Shown here: positions 35,458-46,249 of the stretch, one piece after another
Layout: every line of letters begins with the position of its first letter
Position numbering within the stretch: position 1 is the first letter of the stretch
Origin: Anaeramoeba flamelloides
Lineage: Eukaryota > Metamonada > Anaeramoebidae
Length of the DNA: 64,000 bases
NCBI GenBank assembly: GCA_027625915.1
Contig: JANTQA010000008.1
Coordinates: forward strand, 555,001-619,000
Reading direction: 5' to 3'
Program-made: the position numbers and the translations under genes
Notes under the pieces: model-generated
What the model was told of the DNA's origin: nothing
The model's database searches: none
Seen by the model: the letters and a program-made list of their open reading frames with translations, nothing else

Positions 35458-35789
35458 TTATTCATATTTTTAAAATAAAAAATGAAAAAAAAAACACACA
35501 AATTAAAAAAATAAAACATAAAACAATTTCAAAGTGGGGTTTAAGTTATTTTTTTTCCTTTTTGAGAGTTTTTTTGTTGGGCTATAAAAAATGGATCTTT
35601 TTCAACTCCAATTGTTTTCAGATTTTCGAATTTTAATCTTTTGAAGAAAGAGAAATTATGTTTTGATAATTTTTCTTTTTTGAGACCTGATACTTTCTCT
35701 AAATTAAATTACATTGAATGTTACATAACCCAACAGTATCATAGAGTCACATAAACACATAAACTTTCATTGATAAGTTAAAGTTGTCA

Positions 35790-37250
35790 GCATTTTTTGA
35801 ATTAGGAATTGGATTTATTATTAGAAGTTTTGACGATAACATGCTTTAATCCACGATAAAGTTACAAAAATCGCAATAATTTCCATCAAATCACGATATA
35901 TCTGAAAATCACTCAGATTCAATATTATAGCGATAATACAATCAGTTTCACTTTTAAGGCACAAACTTTCAACGAAATTTAAGGCACAAAAAAAATCTCA
36001 AATTAATTCACAAAATTCAAATTCTAGTAAAATAAATTGTAAAAAAAAAAATTCCAAATTTTGTGCCTTAATTTGAGATTTTTTTGTGCCTTAAATTTCG
36101 TTGAAAGTATGTGCCTTAAAAGTGAAACTGACTGTATAACAAAAAGTGATATTCTTTAAAATCGCGATAATTATTCAAAAATCGTGATAAATGTCAAAAT
36201 ATCGCGAATAAAAAGTAATCGTGATATAATAGTTGATGGGTTTTTGGGCCAATTGAGAAATATTTTAACTAAAAAAATTTTTTTGATCAAAAAATAGCTT
36301 AGGTGATTCAAAGTCATTCTTTGAAAAAACAACCAAAAAAGATACTTGATTCAATCAAGGATCAGATCCAAGAGTTTTGTTGTGTTTTCATTTTATTTGG
36401 TTGTCAAACCTAACCATCCTTTAAGATCAACAACAATAAGAACTAAAGAGAAATAAATAATTTTTTCAGTTAATCGTGTAATTGTAAATTACCTTGAATA
36501 ATTAGCTTCTAAAACCACCAACCCTTTATCTGTTCTTTAAAGAATGGGTTCTTAATGTTAAACCATTTTCAATATTCTCAGAAAGCCAGAAGGGGTTGGA
36601 TAACTCTTCAAAAGATTTCACAACATCCATATCCAGATGATCACCAATTATTAAGATTTTTTATACAATTAAAGTCTTCTTGTTCACTTTCTTCTTTGAG
36701 TATCTTTGTATTATACATAAAACACAATTAGAGCTTAGAGGTGTTTTTTTGATCGATCACCAATAAGAAGGAAAATTATTCTTTATTCTTTTTGGGCTAT
36801 AATAAAATTATGAAGGAAACAACACCATTTTAAGAAAACACATCTTTCTTATATCCAAGCGTATTGTTTAAATGGGTAATTATTAGTTTGATCATAAAAT
36901 TTCGTTTGAGATTTTGATATTTTGTTTAATAAAAAAATGAAATGAAAAAAATTTTGTGTTTCCACTACAAACCAAACCCATCCCCTTTATAAAAGTTTTC
37001 GGTCTTTGAAAAACTTTCAAACACTTGAAGACAGTTCGCAACCATTACAAGTATTTTAAGACATTTACTAAAGGGGGAAAGTGTTGTAAAAGTCAAGATT
37101 TTTTTTTTTTTGATTACTAAAAAAATAATTTTTCATTTTTTCACGATAATGTGAATCTCGCGATAATGTTGAATAAATCGCGATTTTTTAATACTATCTT
37201 GATTTTATTGTTAATATCATGATAATATATGTTATCATCAAAATCTCTAT
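35790..37250 (+). repeat. Dispersed repeat R1, copy 3, with nested MITE
   Basis: Most complete R1 copy. Many TCGCGATAA or ATCACGAT-like motifs crowd both ends (35860-35930, 36160-36230, 37140-37230), while the middle (36300-36800) aligns with copies 1 and 2. A family B MITE (35938-36137) is inserted in the left end. Clusters of short subterminal repeats around a non-coding core are typical of non-autonomous DNA transposons. Confidence 0.7.
35938..36137. mobile_element. Palindromic MITE family B copy B3 (nested in R1)
   Basis: Best-preserved B copy. The left end reads ATCAGTTTCACTTTTAAGGC then ACAAACTTTCAACGAAATTT. The right end carries exact inverses (ttaaatttcgttgaaagtat, gtgccttaaaagtgaaactg), and the outer bases are tacaat on the left and actgta on the right. 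The arms are about 90 bases around a short A/T-rich centre, so an RNA copy would fold into one long hairpin. Confidence 0.88.
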
Positions 37251-37348
37251 TAATCACTTACCAATTTGTTTAAACTATATTTCAAAGATTGTAACCAACT
37301 TCAAATTATTTCTCCTAGAGAAAAAAAAATATCTATATGTATATATAT

Positions 37349-37877
37349 AAAAACTGAATTCCAAAATTTTGGACATAGTTTAAACAGTTGAAAGAATAGA
37401 AATACCACATTTTACATTCAATTTGGGAATAATTTTAATTTTACAAACTATTTCATTTTTTGTCTTTTTTTTTTATGTTTTCATTTACTTTTTTCCAGTT
37501 ACGTAATCTGTTTGGTTAGATCTGGAAATTTTTTTCGAATGGTCCATAGAAGGTTAGTATTGAGTTTGTTAAATTGGAAAATCACATACAATTAGTTGTT
37601 GGTATCTTATCATTTGATCAATCAACAATTGTTGGTGAAATGTCAACAAGATTTACCAATGCGTTTTTTGTTCCAGTCGTTTCATAATTTTGGACACACC
37701 TGTTTTTATTTTTGAGTTTTATATTTTTTTTCTTTTATTTGTATGGAAATGATATCTTATAAAAATATTAATACTATGTAATTTAAATGTTGTTTTATAT
37801 CAGGTTTTGAAAAATATAATAAATTGGGTTTTTTTTTTGCCTATTTTTGATTCTAGGTGTTTACAAATTTTTGGAAT

Positions 37878-37908
<31 letters not shown>
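37349..37908 (-). mobile_element. MITE family A copy A4 (inverted) plus AT run
   Basis: Family A in reverse orientation. The left end is AAAACTGAATTCCAAAATTT then TGGACATAGTTTAAACAG. The right end is GTTTACAAATTTTTGGAATG then GGGTTTATATA. Internal landmarks (TTACGTAATCTGTTTGGTTA, GTTTCATAATTTTGGACACA) are the inverses of those in A2. AT-rich tracts border both sides, with (TA)n at 37885-37908 on the right. Confidence 0.82.
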
Positions 37909-38009
37909 CTTTTTCAATTTATTATTCTAAAATCTAATTAATAATACTCTTTTGAATTTTTATAAATATATAAAAGCTGGATAATTTAATATATATATAT
38001 ATATATATA

Positions 38010-40059
38010 ATCAAAAACTAAAAAAAAATTGAATCATAGTTTTTTAAAATGAACATTATAGGTTTCTTATAACTGAACTTTCAGTAAAAAAGGGGTTAAC
38101 TTGAAGATTTTTTGCTTATCATTGTTTAATATTTTAGAATATATTTTCTTGTCTCAATTTATTTTAATTTTGTGTTATTCCCCTTGATCTTTTTTTTTTT
38201 TGTCGAAGATCATGTGAACAAGAACAGATCTCGAAAAGACAAATATTCATTTTTAAGATTGAGATTATGTAATTTCATTTAGATTGGGTTTAATTATTGG
38301 TCAAAAATGTTTGTTTTAACCATTTTTCAAGTGAATTTTTATTTATAAAAAAAATATTAATGATCATTTCAAAAAACTATGACTTACTTTTTTTTAGCTT
38401 TTTGTTTTATTTTTATTCCCTTTTTAAAATTTGGTGTTTCAATATATTTAGAATGTTTTAAGGTATATTATGAATGGGGTTTGGTTATTGTTGTTCTTGA
38501 ATACTTGAGGATTATTCGAATTTTATTCCCAGTGGCTATTACTTTTATACCCACAACACGAATTATGAACTCAAAAGAATGTTGAGTTAATAGGCCTTGT
38601 TAAAATGTAAAATTTAGGTTTTTTTTGAGGAAGGAAAAAAAAATTTACTTTCCAAATCCAAAATTTTTCACTCAAAATTTTCGACTCCCAAAATGATATT
38701 GGGAAAATGTTACTCCACTTTATATTGAAGTATGTTAGAGTTGGTGGCGAGTGTAGCCACCCATTTGAAAAGAAAGTGGAGTGGCATTTCTCCAATATCA
38801 AAAAAAAAATAGCTTTTTATTTTTGCCTTGCTTTGTTGGCATTTTTCGAAAAGTTTTTGGATCAATTAATGATTTTAGTCAAAATCTTAAATTGTTAAAA
38901 ATTGGCAATATTTTGACTTTCCCTCAATTCAATTTATTTTAAAGGTCTTAATCTATTTACTGCTTTGTATTTCAATGCTCTCAAAACATAAAATTCAGAT
39001 AGTCCTTAAAGATTATATTTTTTCCAATTTATTATTTTGGGTGATTAATTATTTTTGAGATGGGGTTTAAATACATTATTAAAATTGTCGAATTTTATCT
39101 AAAATTGATAATCTTTCTATCGGGTTTTTGCCCCACCTGTGTATTCTGGGGGCGTTTTTTCAAGTGTCTAGCTTTTTTTTAATTTGAGACAATTTAGTAA
39201 AAACAAGAATTTAGACAATTCTTTCAAATCCTGGAAAACCTAACGACAGTGGTTAATTTCTATTTGGTCATGAAAATGATAATTTTATTTTTTAAACATA
39301 TTTTAATTATTTTTCTTATTTTCTATTTTTTAGATGATGATTTTTCTTTAATTGCTCCTTTCTCTAAATAAATAAATATAATTCAGAAATTTAATGAATT
39401 TTTTATCCAATATACCCTAAAAATTTAAATTTGATTTTTTTTTTTTTTTTTTTTGATAATATACCTTTTTCAATTTCTTCATTTAAACTTAATTTTTATT
39501 GTTTTTTAGCCTGTTTTTTATTTTTTTTTTTATTGAAGACTCCTGGTTTTTTGATAAAAAAATAGATATTTTTACTTATAATGTTAGAAATATGATACTT
39601 TAATTTTTGCAAATTCAAAAGTTTAAAAATTATTAGTTTGTATCATAAATAGGAATGTTTTTTTTTTTCAAGGGGATTACTGGAAACTTTGTACTTTTGA
39701 AAATTATTTAATCTATAGTATTTTTCAGATAAAAAAATTATTTTACAAACAAATTGGTGCCTTTTTCAAAACAAAAATAAATTTTGATTATTTCCAAATG
39801 AAAATTGTGAATTGTTGGAAAATATAGTAAACTTTTAATACCAAGTAACTATTTTAGAATAATTTTCTTTTAAAAGATAAATGGATAATATTCTAAACAA
39901 ATAAATATAACCTTTTTTTAATTTTTTAATAAATTATTTTTTTGATAGTGAATATCCATAAATGAACTTTTAATTGTTTATTTTTGACTTCGAATTGTAT
40001 TTTTTTTTTTATTTAAAATTTATTTTTCACCATTATGGATCTACTCTTAAGGATTACTT
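38010..40059. other. Intergenic, no supported gene
   Basis: A frame at 38379-38585 (hydrophobic, ending TTRIMNSKEC) is weakly protein-like but has no partner exon or family match. A short (TA)n lies at 37990-38008. The small hairpin element at 38694-38797 is listed separately. The remainder is homopolymer-rich. Confidence 0.5.
38694..38797. mobile_element. 104-base foldback element with nested hairpin
   Basis: The outer arms are GATATTGGGAAAATGTTACT then CCACTTT on the left and AAAGTGGAGTGGCATTTCTC then CAATATC on the right, 27 bases with few mismatches. The centre contains GGTGGCGAGTGTAGCCACC, a perfect 6-pair stem with a 7-base loop, in otherwise AT-rich DNA. It may be a tiny MITE or a structured RNA; I cannot decide which. 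Confidence 0.6.
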
Positions 40060-40760
40060 AACTTTGTTTCAGTCAAATGGAAATATCCAAAAAAAAAAAC
40101 ATTTTTTTCAAAAAACAGTTATTATTTATAATTGACCTTTTTAGAATAAATAAGAAATAAAAGAAATGATTAACATCAAAGAATTGTTGATACCTATATG
40201 AAATAAAACTAATTATTCAATATATTTTCTTTATAAATTGAAAAACTCAAATTCTTGGGAATCTTTTGAGAAAAACAAGAATTTTCCTTTTGATCTTCTA
40301 CTGGTATTTGAATAATAATAAGGAAAGAATTTTCACTTGATTTTCAATACTTTTCTTATGAGAACCAAGTCCCCAAGCGGGTTGGGTTAGGATTTGATAC
40401 CTATTTGAAAAAGTAAATCAAAATGAAGTGAAAATATTTCACATTTATTATTCAAATATCAGGATCAAAGATCGAATAGAATTCCAATAGAAATCAATAC
40501 CATTTCTTAACAATCATTTCCACAGTTTCAATAACATTAGAATAACACATTTTAACCAAGTGACTATGGATCTTGCATTAAAAAACTTCTTTGACAAATT
40601 AACTATGTTTCAAAAAATAAATCGAAAAAAAAAACAAAAATGTTAAAAAAATGATTCCAATTTTGAAAAATTCCAAAATAAATTTTTTCTTCTAATATCT
40701 ATGCTAACCCTTTAAACTATGTAATTAACTCATTATAATCGGGCCTTTTGACTGGAAAAT
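40060..40760 (+). repeat. Dispersed repeat R4, copy 2
   Basis: Aligns with 27420-27975 inside the channel intron, apart from an extra hairpin element (40287-40470). Both copies contain long A homopolymers at matching positions and lack open frames. Confidence 0.7.
40287..40470. mobile_element. Hairpin MITE family F, nested in R4 copy 2
   Basis: The left arm 40287-40353 (CTTTTGATCTTCTACTGGTA then TTTGAATAATAATAAGG and TTTTCACTT) pairs with the right arm 40408-40470 (AAGTGAAAATATTTCACATT then TATTATTCAAATATCAGGAT and CAAAG). The matching position in R4 copy 1 (about 27640) lacks this block, so it is an insertion. The GC-richer centre reads aaccaagtccccaagcgggt. Confidence 0.65.
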
Positions 40761-41518
40761 TGTTTATAATTGTAAAATAAAAAGATCAAAATATTCATTC
40801 CGATTTCCCAAATAATCATATCCCAAGAATTAAAATAAATAATCCAAGTCTCCAATTCTAAAAGGTAAATTAATAATGTAAACTGATTTAGCAATATAAA
40901 CAATTGAAATTTGATCTTTTTTTGAAACCTTTTTTTTTTGTAAGCTGTATGAAAATTTAATTTAATTTATTTTACAACAAATACTAAGATTCCTGAAGTA
41001 TATAAAAAAAAAATATCACATGTTAGGTTTTATTTCATATTATTTTAGTTCTTTGCCTAACCATATTTAACTTATATAGATTTCCATTTTTTTTTTTTTT
41101 TTTTTTTTATTATTGGGGATTTCTAAATAATCACTATAATACTAATAGATAGGAACAATTTTTAAAAAAATAATGATTTTTGTGATATCAGATTAAAATT
41201 TCATTTCGATTATACTCGTTTTTGATAAAAAACAAATAAATTCTTTAAAAGTACAAATAAAAACAAAATCTAAATAAAAATTTCAATTCACAAACGATGA
41301 AATAATATTTTTGATGACAATCTTCCAACCTATTATCAATTAACTTATTAATCTATAATTCAGGTGAAAAAATAAAAAAATTTAATTTTTATTCAAGTAA
41401 AATTCAAACAAAGTTGAATATCTTTGGGTTAAGAACGAAAATAAAATGACCGAAAAGCTAACACTAAATAATTTTTTTTTTTAATTCTCGTGTGTTTGTA
41501 ATCCTAAAAATTAAGTTA

Positions 41519-41527
41519 GGGGGGGGG
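41519..41527 (+). repeat. G9 tract
   Basis: Nine consecutive G in AT-rich DNA, 10 bases left of MITE copy B4. Short but compositionally unusual. Confidence 0.9.
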
Positions 41528-41537
41528 ATCAAAATAA

Positions 41538-41742
41538 TACAGTAAGTTTCACTTTTAAAGCACAAACTTTTGACAAAATTTAAGGCACAACACAATCTCA
41601 AATTAAGGCAAAAAATGTGAACTTTTATTTTCACAAAGTATTTTACTTGAATCCAAATTGAAGTGACTTAATTTGAGATTTTTTTTGTGCCTTAAATTTC
41701 GTTGAAAGTTTGTGCCTTAAATTTGGAACTGACCTTAATAAA
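41538..41742. mobile_element. Palindromic MITE family B copy B4
   Basis: The left end ACAGTAAGTTTCACTTTTAA then AGCACAAACTTTTGAC and the right end tttgtgccttaaatttcgtt then gaaagtttgtgccttaaa and ggaactgacc are inverted. The internal loop is longer than in B3. An apparent 87-codon frame that starts in the right arm is not a gene. Confidence 0.78.
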
Positions 41743-42109
41743 TTTTATATTTACTCCAATTCACAATCTTGTGATTCAGATGAAATTCAAAATGCTCACA
41801 AATAAGGTTGTAAAGGATATCAAAAGATGGATATCAAAAAAACATGAAAAGAATCATTTAAAGAATCCAAATAATATAAAGACTTTTTCGAACTGTCAGC
41901 CAAAAAGTCTGAAGGTAACAGTAGCTGGCATTCTTTTAAAGTTCCTACCAATTTCCAATACATGAAGAAAGTGTTTGAAAACTTCAAAAAAAAGGTAAAA
42001 ATTAATTGATGGAAAAAAAATAAAAATTTTCTAATTTAATAGAAATCTAACAAATTATCCCAAAGAAAAATACTGTTTGTTGCTAAATAAATAGAAAAAA
42101 ATTCTCTTT

Positions 42110-42300
42110 TAGCTTTACAAAAAAAGATTTTCAAAATCATGTTACATTTCTGAATTTTTAATTCTTAAAAGAAGCATAAAATATTAATTTCCCTTTGAGA
42201 ATTGGGTATTTTGATGTTTGATATTAATTATTGAGAGATGGGTTTTTTCGGAAGCTGATTGAAAATTTTGATCTTTTTATTTTGCAATTAACAGTCTTTG
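42110..42300 (+). repeat. Dispersed repeat R3, copy 2
   Basis: Contains tttttaattctt, attttgatgtttgatatt and gaaaattttgatctttttat then tttgcaattaacagt, matching copies at 26970 and 49620. It ends about 280 bases upstream of the cysteine-rich protein gene. Confidence 0.55.
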
Positions 42301-42582
42301 TAAACTCGAAAATTTGAAATTCTTAACCCTTAAAACCGAAAATGGAAAGTTGTTTAAATTTCAAGTCTGGAAAAAAAAGTATTGTAAAAACTTGAACATT
42401 GAAAGTTTTTGAGTTGTGATCTTAAAATTACTAACCAAATTTGGAACAATTTCAAAAAATAAAGAGTTGTGAAATCAAAAAATACCTCTAATTTTCAATC
42501 GTGTCTTTTCAACAAAAGAAAAAAACATTTTTTTGTTTTTATTTATTATTTTTTATTCAAAAATTTGATTTATTCACTAAAT

Positions 42583-43585
42583 ATGAAGACAACAATTTTA
42601 ATAGTAGTGCTATTATTTGCGTCTATTGCTCTTTGCTGTAGCGATAACATAGATTGTACAGAATCAGACTCACCAATTTGCGAATCAGGCACATGTGTAG
42701 AATGCACAGGAACCTCACACTGCGATAAAGACAAATATTGTGACCTAGATAAGAACAAGTGTATGAGCTATTCTGACGACAACAAATATGGAGAATTCTG
42801 TCACACAGAAGATTGTACATTATCCGAGACTAATGAAGTTTGTGGTAAATGTGAACAAGACGATAATGAGAATTGGGTAAAAGTATGGGAAGGTGTTTGT
42901 TACAGAAACAAATGCTATCCATGTAAAGTTGGTACTGATGATATGGGTGACCAATTGTAAGTACTTTTTTCTCGTTTTTTTTTTTTTTTTTTTTTTTTTT
43001 TTTGTGAAATTAATTTCTATTTATCCGAAAAAAAAATTTTTCAAACTAGTTTGTGTCTTGATTTTTACAACTAAATTTTTTTGTTCCAAAAAGAAAAATA
43101 AATAAATCAAAAAAAAAAAAGAAAAATAAATAAAATCAAATCATCAAAAAAAAAAAAAGAAAAAAAATAACAAAAAGAAAAACATTTTTTTTTGTCTTAA
43201 AATCATGAAAAATAAAAAAAAAAAATTCAACAAAGCTCAATTTTAATTTGTTTTCCACTCTTTTTAAAAATTCAACAAAGATTTGAAAAAGAAATAATTC
43301 AACTCACTTGAGTAACGCCCGATCTAAACTTTTTCCTTTTTTATTCTTCCTTTTTTATTCTTCATAACAATAACCCTAAACAATAGAACTCAACACATTG
43401 GTGTTGAATGTAAACCAACAGGTGTTTCTGGAATCGAAGGAAAAGTTGTCTACCAACAACAAGGATCAGCAAGACCAAAAGACTTACAACAAAGCTCCCT
43501 TTCGATTGCTTATTTTGTTATTGGATTCTTTTTCTTCTTCTTTGTATGTGTCCAATGTTTAATTGTCATGAAGCTTGGAAAATAA
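42583..43585 (+). CDS. Cysteine-rich type I membrane protein
   Basis: Two exons, 190 residues, not matched to a named family. Exon 1 (42583-42956) starts with a clear signal peptide (MKTTILIVVLLFASIALCCS), then a Cys-rich ectodomain with about 14 further cysteines (CTESDSPICESGTCVECTGT, HCDKDKYCDLDKNKC, CGKCEQDDNENWVKVWEGVC). It ends at a GTAAGT donor in phase 2. Exon 2 (43387-43585), after CAATAG, encodes LTQHIGVECKPTGVSG, one membrane helix (SLSIAYFVIGFFFFFFVCVQ) and a very short tail (MKLGK) before TAA. The 430-nt intron holds long T and A runs. The repeated pattern SPICESGTCVEC...CDKDKYCD resembles small disulfide modules found in protist surface or lysosomal proteins. A cell-surface or endolysosomal site is an inference from the topology. 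An upstream in-frame ATG (42469) would bury the signal peptide, so 42583 is preferred. Confidence 0.85.
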
Positions 43586-44304
43586 GGTGACTATTTCAAA
43601 TACTTTATTTTTTTTTTTTTCACAGTTATAAAAAAACCCACACGCCTATCAACATTCGTCCAATTTATGATGTGAAACAAATTTAATTCCTCTTTTTATT
43701 TATTCAGTTTTATTTTTTTTCTTTTTCTTTTTGGTTTTCTAATCTTTACTTGGAACGATTATCTATTTTTTTTTTTTTATTTTTTTATCTCCTTCTTTTC
43801 TTTTTTTATTTCTAAAACTTCTTTTAATTTTTAAATATTATTATTCTAATTTCTTCTTTATTTTTTATTTTACTAATTTCTTGACCGTTCAATTGAAACA
43901 GTTCAATTCCCCAGAATAATAAATTATTTACAATTCATACTTTCAAGACAGGACTATTTATTCCTTGGTATTTCTATGTCTTTTTCAATTTCTTTTTCAA
44001 TTTGTACCTAGAAATTTAATTTTGAATCGAATGTAAACAGAAATTTTTAAAATATTTGATAAACCAAAATTTAATTTTTGAATAAAATCCTCATTAAGGA
44101 TCAAGTCATTTACCCTGGATTTGATCCATACTCAAATGTTGTCTTAACACTAAAAAGGGTATTGTGGAATTGCACTTCTTTTGCTTGACAAAATTCAATT
44201 AACAAAAAAAACAAATTCATCAGGATCTTTAATTGATCGGAAAATCCAATTAACAAAAAAAAAAGTAATCTTTATAAAATCCAAATTAAAAAAAAAAATG
44301 CAAC
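43586..44304. other. 3' flank of cysteine-rich gene, no gene seen
   Basis: Strongly T-rich (43600-43870), then AT-rich DNA without open frames. It probably includes the 3' untranslated region. Confidence 0.6.
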
Positions 44305-44798
44305 ACAGTGATCAAAATAATGCCTTCCCAACGACTATAATCCGTGTTTCAAAATAAAATCCGTGTTTTTTTTTTCTTCTTGTTACAATGGATTATCCAA
44401 TTCACTACACAAATAGTATACCTAAAGTTCAAATCAATTTTGATGTAAACTCCTTGATATTTTTTAAGTAAATTTTAAATTAGGAATGAAATTTGTTGAA
44501 AATTTTTCATAATTTTCTCAATTTTTTTGATAAATTGATTTGTGAGATTTTATTATTAAAATTTTCTGAAAAATTTTCTCGATATTTTTAGAGATAAATT
44601 TTCCAATTTGATCCTTTATTTTTAGAATTTCTTTGTTGAATAATAGAACTTTAAGAAATCATTACCATATTTTTATTAATTTTGATTGCCGGTTTCTTTG
44701 ATCAGTTAATGTATAGGTCTCTATAATAAAAAAAAACACACTTTTTATTTTGAAACACGGATTAAACTTTTTCTGCACACATTATTTTGACAACAGTA
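44305..44798. mobile_element. Inverted-repeat element family E
   Basis: The left arm 44305-44372 reads ACAGTGATCAAAATAATGCC, then ATAATCCGTGTTTCAAAATA and GTGTTTTTTTTT. The right arm 44733-44797 is the inverse: AAACACACTTTTTATTTTGA, AACACGGATTAAACTTTTTC, CATTATTTTGACAACAGT. The arms are about 65 bases and the total about 494 bases, with no coding. CAGT-type ends next to TA suggest a Tc1/mariner-derived MITE. Confidence 0.78.
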
Positions 44799-46249
44799 GT
44801 TTCTTATTTTAAATTTCCAAAGGGTTATATTTCTTCAATTTTAAAACAAATTGTTTTGTTTCGGTGCACAATCAAAATAATTCGATTTAATCTAATTTAA
44901 GGTTTTTTTTGTCACCTTTATATTTGAAAAAGTAAGGATTTTGTAATATTCTTGAGACAATAATAACTCTTTTGAGAAATATGAAAAAAATGAAAAAAAA
45001 AAATCACTTAGATTACAAAAACACAAAAGAAATACATTTCGAAACTGACATAGTTGCTTTCAAAATTATATACCCATAACTATTTAAATTTGAAATCCAG
45101 TGTCGCTCTTTTGGGGGTTTATCTGAAAATACCCTCGTTTTTCATTGTTGATTTTTAGAGATCGGTTGTACATCAGATTCTGATTTTGTTGAAATTGGGA
45201 TTTGATTCTCATAGATAATTAGAAATTTTTTTTTTTTCAAATTGAAAAAATTATTTTTCACCATTTTAATGCGTTATTTTTCAACGTAATTACCCGAACC
45301 TTAACAAAATTATCTAAGAAATACTGAATTATTACCAATGTTTCATAGAAGGTTCCTAATTATTAACCATTTAGATAAACTCACAAATTCAAAAAAAAAA
45401 AATATTATAAATGTAAAATTTGAAAAATATTATTGGATATTAATTTTGAGAGTGGTGTAACAATTAAAACCTTTTGGTTACACCAACTCGAATTCTAACC
45501 ACAATGTTGGTTTATTCAAAAGATTAGAAACCCTCATCTACTTTTATTTGTTTTTTTTTTTTCCCCATTTTTTAATATAAAAAGAACTCAACGTTAACCA
45601 AATATTAATCATTTTGAAATATTTTTCAGTTAGGAGTAAACTATTATCTAATTGGAAAAACGAAATAAAAAACAAAAAAAAAAAAAACCATTTAAATATT
45701 TGAAAAAAAATCAATATTATTTTCAAATTATATTGAAAGTGTGATATTTTTTTTTTATTTTTTAAAATTTGTATGAAACCATATTTTTCATGGTATGCCA
45801 ATATTACTTTTTTTATCTTTGGCACCTAGTATATTTCTTGATTTAGGAGAATATCCATTTAAAAGTTCTTGTTAAAATTTAATTTTTTTTTTTCAAATAA
45901 TTGTGGTTTGGGTAAAAATATTTTTCATGAATAAATTTACAATGTACCTTGAAATGATTCTAAAATAAAAATTACCCTACTGTCATTTCTGACCAAATTA
46001 AATAACATCACAATATTAATCACCATTTTAAAATTTATTACCCATGCTAAATAATAAATTGAAAAAAAAAAAAAACATTCATTTGTATTAAATAACAACT
46101 AATTATTAAGTTAGCCAATACATTTTTTCCAATTTTTTGGTAATTATTTTGCAAAAAAAAAATTTCAAAAACAGATTTGTTGAGTAAAAGGGGATATTGA
46201 AACTTTGAAAGCTAAATACTATTTTCTCTATCTTATCTGTGGAAATAAA

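Noticed and set aside
41702-41965. 87-codon plus-strand frame
   Set aside because: Starts inside the right arm of MITE copy B4 and has no ordered features.
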